DNA of 64,000 nucleotides from a virus, in the IMG/VR virus record IMGVR_UViG_3300023094_000009, positions 62,001 to 126,000 of that record; one strand, 5' to 3'. Positions 14,801 to 23,100 of the stretch are shown here, one piece after another (positions within the stretch are counted from its first letter, which is position 1; each line of letters starts with the position of its first letter). Made by a program: the position numbers and the translations under genes. The notes below the pieces were generated by a model. It had not been told where the DNA came from. It did no database searches and saw only the letters and a program-made list of their open reading frames with translations.

Positions 14801-17549
14801 ATACAAACCGTGCATCAATTGATAAGTCCTCTAAACTGGAACCTTCTGATAAAACTGTAAAAACCCCCGTATAATCTTCAGGATTAAAGTTTTCACCATT
14901 AGTAGCCAATTGCATCCTGTTAATAGATTCCTGCTCTTGAGAAGAAAGTTCATTCCACTTAGCAACTCTCAATCCTGGATAGAATCCTCCAGAATTGTCA
15001 ACAGGTGATTTTTTAACTTTTTCCGCCCTATTGATTTCATCAAGCATAGCTTTTTCTCTTTCACTAAGCCTTGACATATCCAACTTGCCATCTACAATTC
15101 CTGAACTGGTGGCTTCTGATCGCATTCTTCTGAAACGAGACATGTCAGACAAAGAATCAGGTGAGACATTTGCTATCTGTTCAAGTCTTCTTAAATCATC
15201 ATAATATTCCTTTTTCCATCGGGAAGTGTTGTTTTCCAGCTCCCATTCCTGCATTTGATCTTGGAAGGACTTAACTTCTGACTTTATTTGTTCAGTTGTT
15301 TTTTCTGGGTCTATGTTTCTTAATACTTCCTGTACATTGTGTTGATTAAATTCTTTTTCTAGGTCTTCTCTCTTTGCTTGGGGTCTTAGCCTTTGAAGGA
15401 TGTCGAGTTGATTTGTTAGCCTGTTATCCTCCATCAATTGCCTGTCCACACCATCTTCAAAATAGTAGGTAGCATTTCCCTTTTCATCACGCGCAATGAT
15501 ACTTTTCTCAAACCTTCTCCAATTCTGTGCTTCATAGGATGTAGTGTAACCTTGAACCACATTCTTAAACATGGAAGAAGTTTGGGTGTACATATCCTGA
15601 ATAAACTTACCCAAAATCCCTAAGAAAGGACTTGCGCTCTGACTTAAAGGAGAAAACAATTTATGGAAAAATCCTACATCCTTGCTCACAGCATCCAGAT
15701 TATTTATGGTATTCTGTTTTTCCTGTTCAGACATGGTGGAATTATCAAGAAGATCATTCACCACTTCATCAGATACACCTGCCTTACTTTCGTCCATTTC
15801 GATCTGCATAGTACCCATACGGCTCAAGATGTCATTGATATCCCTAACTACTGAATCAGCAGATTTCTTCTCGTTTGTCGTATTAAATTCAGTTTGTTCT
15901 GCCCACCTTCTTAGTTCATTCAAGACTTGTGGGATATTGGTGTTATAAGCTTCAAAAATAGTGTAGTCCATTAGAGACATACCATTTGTTGGGATTCCGT
16001 TTGAAGTGGTAGTTTGGTTATCCTTATTTAAAATGTTGAGATTAGCTTTGATTGTGGAGTTTAGGCTATTTATGTTTTCGAGCTTTGTCAGATTAGAAGA
16101 ATCCTCTTCAACTCTTTCCAAAGTACCTATTAGATCTCCTGCGTTATGTTTCTTGAAGGTTTGCTGAATTTTATTCAACTCATTAAATCCTTTATTTATG
16201 TCGCTGGCAATTTTATCATTAACAGTCAAGGAAAAATAAACATCATCCCCCAAATTAGATTCAGAGAAATTTGTATAATTTTCATTGAGAATGTCTTTCC
16301 TTATGTTATTTACAAGATTGTTCAGAACGCTCTTATGTCTTTGAGTAAATCTGCTTGAAATGAAATCCAAAAATCTCTGCCACAATGTTGCAACTTCGGA
16401 CGTGAAAACATCTTCCTGAATGCTACGAGCCAAAACTTTCCCAAGAATCTCTTTTCTTACCTTGTTTTCAAGTTCAATCCCTGAATACTCATCTGAATAC
16501 TTGTTTCTGTAAACTTCTGCCCAATCCCTGTATTCTTGAGTGTCTTCCACCTCCATCATGGCAGATATGATAGAAGCCTGATCATTGTAAGCTTCAACTG
16601 CTAGGTGGGCAACTTCCTCTGTAATGACATCTTGGATATTGACACCTTCTGCCAAAGCAACCACACGATTGCTTAAATCAATAAGTCCTGCTACATCTGT
16701 ATCTTGTCCATGTCTCACAGTAAATGAGGCTCTATAATTATCCATAGTTGTTATGGAGATACCTAGAGAAGATAGGAAATTTATCAGCTTAACTGTGTTC
16801 AGTTTGTTTTTAGGCGCGTTTGTGTTGTCTCTTATCTGATCAAATGTACGTGTCAGTAAGTCATTGGCTCGAAGATACAAGTCCTCTTTGTAGAGTACAT
16901 CATCACGCTCCAATACTTTTTTAAGTTCAGTCTTGGAAACAACTTCAATCCCGCCATCTCTAGTGTAAACTGAAACGTAATCAGAAACAGGGTTTTCAAT
17001 TGTAATGCTTCCGTCCTGTTCTACCATCACGTAGTTACCCAAAACTGAAGAAGCTTCATCTTGAAAAACTCGTGCCATCAAAACTTTATCACGTACATAG
17101 TTTCCCTTACCCATCATTTTACCTTGGGTAAGTTTGTCTTCAATAACACCTTTTGCTATTTGGGAAGTGATGAATTTGTTGGTGGGGGTAAGCGATGTAT
17201 TGAAAGTAGCTACACGTAAGAAACTGTTGTCTTGTGGATTAACAAAACCCAAGTCAAGTCGCCCTTCATTACCTGCAATAATAATGTCTTCCAGATCTTC
17301 CAGAGTATTACCTTTCAAGTCTCTGAAATAAATCTTAGGCTCTCCTGTTGGGTAAGTGTTTGCACTTCCTGAATTATACAGAGCTTTCACTTCATCCGAA
17401 TACGCATTGGAATATATTTGAAGAGCTATTTCAGGCGAATTGAAATAGATGTTGGAATTGATTGCTTCAAACAATTGGGATTCTTGTCCATCTTCTGTTT
17501 GTACAGAAATTATTTGACCTTGATTATTTCTTTCTACTCGACACGCCAT
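11862..17549 (-). CDS. Giant crAss-like virion/ejection protein (1895 residues)
   Basis: The N-terminus (MACRVERNNQGQIISVQ, then ESQLFEAI and ALQIYSNAY) resembles the opening of the 721-residue protein upstream and of giant virion-packaged proteins of crAss-like phages. At about residues 311-315 lies ITEEVAHLAVEAY, a zincin-like helix in which the usual HExxH is EExxH, so protease activity is doubtful. A long helical centre follows. Near the C-terminus are hydrophobic segments (NLAFSPFIAATSLATG; LQMVMLNIVFYLALLMK) and the HRGWLFINVARMFKGRHYN stretch that I associate with crAss-like giant proteins. Likely packaged in the capsid and delivered with DNA; that is inference. The gene lies three bases after the 128-residue gene. 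Confidence 0.6.
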   Translation of the reverse strand: MACRVERNNQGQIISVQTEDGQESQLFEAINSNIYFNSPEIALQIYSNAYSDEVKALYNSGSANTYPTGEPKIYFRDLKGNTLEDLEDIIIAGNEGRLDLGFVNPQDNSFLRVATFNTSLTPTNKFITSQIAKGVIEDKLTQGKMMGKGNYVRDKVLMARVFQDEASSVLGNYVMVEQDGSITIENPVSDYVSVYTRDGGIEVVSKTELKKVLERDDVLYKEDLYLRANDLLTRTFDQIRDNTNAPKNKLNTVKLINFLSSLGISITTMDNYRASFTVRHGQDTDVAGLIDLSNRVVALAEGVNIQDVITEEVAHLAVEAYNDQASIISAMMEVEDTQEYRDWAEVYRNKYSDEYSGIELENKVRKEILGKVLARSIQEDVFTSEVATLWQRFLDFISSRFTQRHKSVLNNLVNNIRKDILNENYTNFSESNLGDDVYFSLTVNDKIASDINKGFNELNKIQQTFKKHNAGDLIGTLERVEEDSSNLTKLENINSLNSTIKANLNILNKDNQTTTSNGIPTNGMSLMDYTIFEAYNTNIPQVLNELRRWAEQTEFNTTNEKKSADSVVRDINDILSRMGTMQIEMDESKAGVSDEVVNDLLDNSTMSEQEKQNTINNLDAVSKDVGFFHKLFSPLSQSASPFLGILGKFIQDMYTQTSSMFKNVVQGYTTSYEAQNWRRFEKSIIARDEKGNATYYFEDGVDRQLMEDNRLTNQLDILQRLRPQAKREDLEKEFNQHNVQEVLRNIDPEKTTEQIKSEVKSFQDQMQEWELENNTSRWKKEYYDDLRRLEQIANVSPDSLSDMSRFRRMRSEATSSGIVDGKLDMSRLSEREKAMLDEINRAEKVKKSPVDNSGGFYPGLRVAKWNELSSQEQESINRMQLATNGENFNPEDYTGVFTVLSEGSSLEDLSIDARFVLDSFNIGMARRMENKSKGISFEREASQEFRNRIDEIDATQGRQEAIKFYLDNSRITYSDNYYDSIDSGSPDYISLAQEEINQEQDELKRQKRQEALDRYKDITSQRREILKAYKDTKDSTEIKVEDLTAILRNRVIEIDQETTRLRRIINLKAELEFSSNTEKTLGASYESMRRESGKTSFDFALEHMTAENRVRTEGFKNYLERSRVSDVFSVPEFEDFLAEVFEEGLFSPDNITEDEGLQVLADLFAERNLASYMYSYKIPAERERLISDLTNWQGKLSEAPTSTENFQLNPNFQWTENDGNNALLDPEYNPKKGRTPRLSKYRNADYFSKYGITEQEWLESASPSELTARNNIEEFNLLQAVTNINQINNEKTNSADNIFLRPQISKTNLEKVKAALKLKGVKDNVVETVKEFFTDRIDVLEYGSQELAEIGAKLPPKMFRRKLEQASLLSEDTFSASMLLLKEAYLYENRMKTKHKVDALRNKLIGSTFQTGLTKGKITVKGQVSDTLKAYNEAADYHLYGVRQTLKLQVNMGGMEVDLTPFIIKMQRLSNISNLAFSPFIAATSLATGVYNNLENTIIGQHYDRDSVRKATGKVIADMGSFTAQGGKINNTSRISALMEKFGLTDTTDRLRNSVAGRAGRVALRSPFAMDRFANLPVVPQILYTILYDYRFVDGQYMSHPSFVTYQKTLNPQINQTEIKNKWSALQNDTFFDALEIDGGTVSVKESVREKLTEDRLEATMNEISSKAKNLAQAVDGQLSEADKLAANRNIILNLMMQHRGWLFINVARMFKGRHYNYQTAIEEEGTYYSAISFAKDVLLAKGNFVNAFGNLDELSKQNLKRVGLQMVMLNIVFYLALLMKGGDDDDDTFAEDFGRYITYRTYGETSAITPSGMFRSIQEAVKQPVVMTSLWTNIGKTIESTYNDKEDDVAPNLRKLVGAKSYDQIFEKGVDATTQDWLYFNQETMGRIYKEPKD

Positions 17550-17552
17550 CTG

Positions 17553-17939
17553 TTATAAATTATTTGCGATTGCCAGAACTTCTGCTTCTGTTTTTCTTGT
17601 GATTATTTTTACTTTTGCGCCGATTTTGGCGTTGTCCTCGTCTACTGTACTGAACAAGTTTCCACAAACTTTCCTTATTTCGTATTTTGGCATGTTTGTT
17701 GTTTTAGAGAATCCCTTTTCGCGGATTATCCGGTATTTTAGATTCAATTTACCTATGGAAATAACTTCGCCTTTATTGAGGAAAGTCTTTAAGGTAATCA
17801 CCCACTTTCCCTTTTCTAAATCCATTTCCTCTGCAACGTAAGTAATGTTCAAGCCAACTCTGCTGTCAACTAAAACGGTACGAGATGGGTAATAGTTCCC
17901 AGTGTAAACAATTACAGGATCTTTTTTACATTCTTCCAT
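17553..17939 (-). CDS. Uncharacterised beta-rich 128-residue protein
   Basis: The product alternates strands and turns (PVIVYTGNYYPSRTVLVDSRVGLNITYVAEEM, then KGKWVITLKTFLNKGEVISIGKLNLKYRII) and has no known motif. It lies between two giant virion genes but has its own near-perfect -7 box eight bases upstream of the ATG, so it may be made at a different time or level. A minor virion protein or a regulator are both possible. Confidence 0.6.
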   Translation of the reverse strand: MEECKKDPVIVYTGNYYPSRTVLVDSRVGLNITYVAEEMDLEKGKWVITLKTFLNKGEVISIGKLNLKYRIIREKGFSKTTNMPKYEIRKVCGNLFSTVDEDNAKIGAKVKIITRKTEAEVLAIANNL

Positions 17940-17946
17940 TTGTTTG

Positions 17947-17954
17947 CAAATTTA
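17947..17954 (-). promoter_or_regulatory. -7 element TAAATTTG, near-leaderless
   Basis: On the minus strand TAAATTTG fits TAnnTTTG and ends seven bases before the ATG at 17939, so the transcript should begin at or just before the start codon. This matches the spacing of the plus-strand near-leaderless promoters at 4026 and 7713. It lies in the 30-base gap between the 721- and 128-residue genes. Confidence 0.55.
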
Positions 17955-17969
17955 ATGAAATTAATTGAA

Positions 17970-20135
17970 TTACAATGCACATTCGTTGAATTCTTTTTGG
18001 ATATTTTCTAATTCCGATTGAGGGTACAAATTGGTCATCTCTAAATTCGTGTCATTAACTGATTGCTTTGTGGTGACTTCTAATGTCTCCATATTCACTT
18101 CTTGTGGAAGGATAGGCTCAATACTCCTGACAGCTGAATTCAGTTTTTGTTCTGCTCGGTTTCTGTTGAAAGAGAAATTTGTATTTGTGTCGAAATAAAC
18201 ATTATTTTCCTCGACTCTGATTTGACCATAGATAGAGCCATCCACTGAATCCAAAAGTTTTCGGTAAATATTCTCTCCTGTTCTCAGGTACAAGTCTGTA
18301 TTTGGAGCTGTTATAATGAACTCTTCATCTGAAATAAAATTACCCATCTGCAACTCCTTTACAGAATCTGGGTTATTTAAAGCTTCTAAATCTTCATTAA
18401 TGTAGTCGTCTGTCTCTGTCAAAGTCTTGATTATTCCCTCTTTCTTTAGCTTTGCGTAATCTCTCAACTCTTTTTCAAAGCGGATTCCTGTTACATCGAC
18501 ATTTGGATTACTTAAAGTTATGTCTGCATCTGTTATTGAAAAATATTTCAATATTTTATTGTAGACAGGTGTGTTGTTTGACTTCTGCTCCAATTGGTAA
18601 GCATAAAAATCAGATACGAATTCTGTTTTAAGATATTCAGGATTCTCCGCAAAGCTGGCTTGATTTGTACCTAAAGGAGAGTGGTCAAAAATAACTTGAT
18701 AAAGAGAGATTTCTTCACCAAAACTGGAATCAAAGCCTATTTCTCTTGACTGTATAAACCTTCTTATTCCCTCTCTTGTGAATATTTCGTTTTCTGCAAG
18801 TTTTAGGTTTTCTGTGTCAAAATACTTTGGATCAATATTAATGGTGTTTTCAAGGTATGCCCTATAAACTGCATCATAAAGATTTTCCAGTGAAGTTCTT
18901 TGAACTCTTTGATATAGTCCTGAGTTGTCAATTCTTATTAGTCCTGAATTTTCGAATAGCGCATCCTCACTAAAGTTTGTATCTACCCTTACAATGTTCA
19001 GGGGTTTGTATTTTTCTGGAAGTGTTTCAAGTACGCTGTTCATAGGAGGTACTATCAGGGAATCTTTAATTAAGGAAAAGCTGTTAATATTTTCGTCCAC
19101 CGGATTATTCAGCATACCAACTGTTGATCTTACCAAGTCAATTACTCCTTGCCTGTTTGAAAAGTTTTGTTCTATTCCTACTACATCAACATTGTATTGG
19201 AGGAGTTCACTTGTAGTTTCTTTTAACAGTTTTTTAATTGCCGACTTTTTATCATCCCAAACTTCCTCTTCAATGCTCTCTAGGAAATCTAGAGTTTCCT
19301 CTAATTCAACCGTATCTACATTTGCCAGAATAGTATTTCTTGTTGTGGTGAAGGTAGAAAGATTCCTTGAAGTGAATGTATTCCCATCAAAAAATAAGAC
19401 AGGTACGTTAGTCTTGTCTTGAAGATAGTTAGTGATGCGATTGATAAAACTGCTTGAATCCAGTAACGCTGAAAACGCTGAATCAGCAATTGCTTTAACT
19501 AAAGAAGGCTTGGAAAAATCTCCATTAGCTGTATCAGAAATTGTTTTTATAATGTCTTGTTCATTGACAAAAGGAAATGTTCCAAATATTGTTTTTTCGG
19601 CTTCTGTGTCCTTGAACTTTGTGGTAGAAGTGAAGATTCGTGTATTGTCTGAAAATACATCAAAGTCCAGATTATAAACATTCATTCTGGCAAGCAGATC
19701 CCTCATCTTATTAGGGTTGAGTGCTTCAATTTCTTCTTGTGAATAAATCCCACTTTTCAGGAGTCTTTTCTCATCAATTTCAAAGTACCCGTTAGGTTGG
19801 AACAGGGAGTTCATTCTTGTTGTCAAAGTGAATAAACTATCCATGCCCAAATCATTCATCATCATTCTTGATTGCTGAAGCTCAGATTCGGATAGAGTTT
19901 GAGTATTGTCAAAGTTGTCAATGTAACGTAGAACTTCTTCTACGCTTGGTATCATATCATCACCAAACATTTCACTCCACCCATCCGTCTGAGTAACTGC
20001 CCATATTCTGAGAGCTTGGTCTGTGTCGCCAGTGAAGTCTAATGCTTGTTGGTATAAAGGAGAAATGGAGCCTTCCATATCAAATACAGAAACAGCTCCA
20101 TTAGTATTTACAACTCGACAACTTTTTATCATCAT
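17970..20135 (-). CDS. crAss-like virion/ejection protein (721 residues)
   Basis: The start (MMIKSCRVVNTNGAVSVFD, then ISPLYQQAL and QALRIWAVTQTDGW) parallels the start of the 1895-residue neighbour: a Cys-Arg-Val near the N-terminus, a short sequence ending in G, then L-Y and an A-L-x-I-W/Y helix. The remainder is long, acidic and mostly helical with no enzyme motif. By position between two giant proteins it is probably an ejected internal protein or an assembly partner. The stop leaves a 30-base gap holding the next gene's promoter, and the start overlaps the 1885-residue gene's stop by four bases. Confidence 0.55.
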   Translation of the reverse strand: MMIKSCRVVNTNGAVSVFDMEGSISPLYQQALDFTGDTDQALRIWAVTQTDGWSEMFGDDMIPSVEEVLRYIDNFDNTQTLSESELQQSRMMMNDLGMDSLFTLTTRMNSLFQPNGYFEIDEKRLLKSGIYSQEEIEALNPNKMRDLLARMNVYNLDFDVFSDNTRIFTSTTKFKDTEAEKTIFGTFPFVNEQDIIKTISDTANGDFSKPSLVKAIADSAFSALLDSSSFINRITNYLQDKTNVPVLFFDGNTFTSRNLSTFTTTRNTILANVDTVELEETLDFLESIEEEVWDDKKSAIKKLLKETTSELLQYNVDVVGIEQNFSNRQGVIDLVRSTVGMLNNPVDENINSFSLIKDSLIVPPMNSVLETLPEKYKPLNIVRVDTNFSEDALFENSGLIRIDNSGLYQRVQRTSLENLYDAVYRAYLENTINIDPKYFDTENLKLAENEIFTREGIRRFIQSREIGFDSSFGEEISLYQVIFDHSPLGTNQASFAENPEYLKTEFVSDFYAYQLEQKSNNTPVYNKILKYFSITDADITLSNPNVDVTGIRFEKELRDYAKLKKEGIIKTLTETDDYINEDLEALNNPDSVKELQMGNFISDEEFIITAPNTDLYLRTGENIYRKLLDSVDGSIYGQIRVEENNVYFDTNTNFSFNRNRAEQKLNSAVRSIEPILPQEVNMETLEVTTKQSVNDTNLEMTNLYPQSELENIQKEFNECAL

Positions 20136-23100
20136 TTACAAAAATTGAAATTTTTAAGTCCTGCTTTTTCATTTACAGTGTTGACTGCTGATTGTGTTGC
20201 TGACTTTTTCTTTTTATCCTGTGTTTCGGGCGTTTCCTCGATAACAGTTTCAATTGAAGCCAAGTCAAACTTGATTTTAGGACTTACAAAAGGGGCAGAC
20301 ATGTCCAGACTTATTGTTACATTTCCTATCAACGCCTCTGCAATGGAAGTTCTAGAATCATTCCACCCATCTACACTGCTAAGATACTGCTTTTCGCTCA
20401 ATTGGGAAAATAAGTTGTCAAAAGCTTCACTGCTCAATCCGTTGCCTAAATCAATGAAGGCATTCCCTGTCTGTGTTACATCTATTCCAGCTCTGGCTAA
20501 AATTGAATTAAGTCGTATGGCTTTCTCTGATCCTTCCAAAGTCTCATTGTTGAACAACCCTTGGAATTCATTCAAATCAATTGGAGAAGCATTCCTAGAC
20601 ACTCTCACAGGGAAAGCAATATGTTTCACTCCTTGACGGATAATGACAACAGGTGTTTTTGAACTTCTGTTTGCAATAACTGCTGTGTTGATGAAAGTCT
20701 TGTCTATACTGTCAATGCTTGTTCTAGTGTAAAGCTTTCCATTCTGTACATAACCAATATCAGCAATCTTGTCTAGGTCTTGCTCCCTGATTGGTCTTGA
20801 TTGTCTTAGAACCACATCTTCATCAATGATTGTATTGAAGTTAGGAAGTCCTGCATAGACGTTTTTAACCTTGATTGTGTATTCAGAAGGGGTTTCGTTA
20901 TTGTTCAATATTAAGCTCATAAGAAAAGCATCATCGTTTGCAATTTCCCTTCTTAGAGATGCAAACTTTGAATCATCGCCCTTGAATCTTCCTGTATCGT
21001 CTCCTTTTGTTCCTTTCAATACTTGAACGTTGGCTGTATCTGCATTCATTGCTGTTATTCTCAGCTCTGTTGCAATTCTTGTCCTTAGTTCAGGAGAGAT
21101 TCTTAAAGTTGTCGATTGGCTTTCCTTTGCCTCAATCGTGTTTTCTGCTTTCTCCCTGATTGTCGCCGTCAAATCCCTTACTTGTTGCGTCTTCTTGTTT
21201 ATCTTGGATTGGTTTGCTGTTGTCTTTGGAAGATTGTTCAGACTAAGAAGTTCAGCTTGTAATTTTATTACAGTTTTGTTTTTATTAAGGTTTTTCTGGA
21301 ATTCCAGTTCTATTGCGTTCTCTCTCTGCTCATCCGTTATGATACTATTTGCATTCTCTCTGATTATGGCATCAAAGATAGACCTATTCCAATCATTGTT
21401 TGGATCAACAGCTAGTGTGAGGATCTCTCCGTCCCTTACATTGAAAACATCTTCCCTGCTTATATCATTATCGTAATCTGAATTGAGCGGAACCCAAGAT
21501 TGAACTCCATCCATGGAAGTTACACTTTTCCTGATCATGGAATAGTAGGTGGAAGTTTCATCCACTGAGCTGGACGTTATCCGAATTTTACCTGCCTGAT
21601 TTATCCTGTCCACAATTTCTCTTGTAATCTTGAAAGCTTTGGTTACAGGATCTTCTTCAACTTCCGTTTCCAGAATTTCCACTCCGGTTAATGCTATGAA
21701 GGCATCTAAAGTGTAGTTGTGAATACTTGTCAATACCACTCCATTCTCTAAAACTTCTTGTGAAACTGCTACTTCATAGTTCTGCCCAACAGCTAGATTC
21801 CTGTTTTGGGATTTATTGACTATTCGTGCATCTTCAATCACTTCTTCGTCTGTTGCTTCTACTACATCAGGAGCGAAATCCACAGGACTGTTTTCAAGAG
21901 CGACCAATTGTTTTATCAAGTCTGAAAGTTCAAGCTGATCCCTTGTTGTACCTAAAATAGATATCCACTGATTAACTTGATTCTCTAGAGTTTCAAATTC
22001 ATCCTGTTCGTCCAGAGTTAATGTTCCTTGATTTACTCTTTTCTTTAGTAGCTTTAGATAGCTTTTATACCCTTCACTTTCCAAGAATTTAAAAGGAGTT
22101 CTGAGGTCATTGTTTTCAGTTTCTTTTGCTTCGATTTCTTGTCTTCTGCTCTCAATTTCACTTTCGGTGTTAATTGGAACTACGCTGTCAACTACCTCTA
22201 CAACTTCTGAATTTGTGAATAACTCAACCATTTTAGGGTTGGCTCTAAATTCACTTCCATTTCTATCCATTACAATAGTATCACCATCAATAGCTGTCAC
22301 TGTTGAGATCCTACCAGTGACATCTCTTAGAGTCTGTCCAACTTGAACTTCACTTGCATTTTCAATAGCTTGAGGTTGTCCTATTTGTGTTATCTCAAAT
22401 GTGGCACTCCTTCCATCACGGCTAACCTCTGTCAATAAACCTTTATCAACTGCTCTTTGGTGCATTGCTTGTGCTCCATCTCCTGCCGAAACTGTAGAAA
22501 TGGTTGTCACGCCTTGATTACTCATAAGCTCAATCAGAGCTTCAAACATAATGCTTCCAGAGCCTTGACCCACTTCATTGGCTGAAATACCGTCAATCCT
22601 GAATTCTGTTGGAGAAATTAGTACTCCCGAAAGAAGTCCCAATTCATTCCTGAACTCATACAATGTGCCATCTTCTACTTCTGTGGTTATTGGTTCTCCT
22701 AGAATATTAGATTGCTCCTCGTCTACTTGAGGAGTTACTATTCCATTTTCAATGTCAGAAATCTCTTTCTGCAATTCCTCTATTCGAGATTGGTTTTCTC
22801 GTATTTTTCTTAAATTTTCGAGCGTAGGCTTGTTTGTAATTATATCAATTTCGTTGGTGATATCTTCAATAAGACTGCTTAATTCCTCAATGTTGTTAAT
22901 TGCGATTCGTGCATTTGTTGGTGCAGATTCTATGCTGTCACCTGTATCCTCTATAGTAACTTCTTCTAATGGTAAAATTGCTTGTTGGCTTTCTTCTACC
23001 CGTCTTTGTATTGCATCATAAGCAAACTGTGCACGAAGCATTGACTCAATCTTGAATTTTTCCCTTTCAGACAAGTCCGTGTTTTCACTCAATATTTGCT

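Noticed and set aside
18925-21476. Long plus-strand open frames of 148-165 residues opposite the giant genes
   Set aside because: They lie entirely on the antisense strand of clear virion genes, have biased Ser/Leu/Phe composition and no start signals; they are mirror frames of AT-rich coding DNA.
21450-21500. SDYDNDIS in the 1885-residue protein as a possible DxDxD RNA polymerase loop
   Set aside because: The surroundings (PLNSDYDNDISREDVFNV) lack the other conserved blocks of crAss-like virion RNA polymerases, and the segment reads as part of a repeated beta region; no DxDGD motif was found in any giant protein here.
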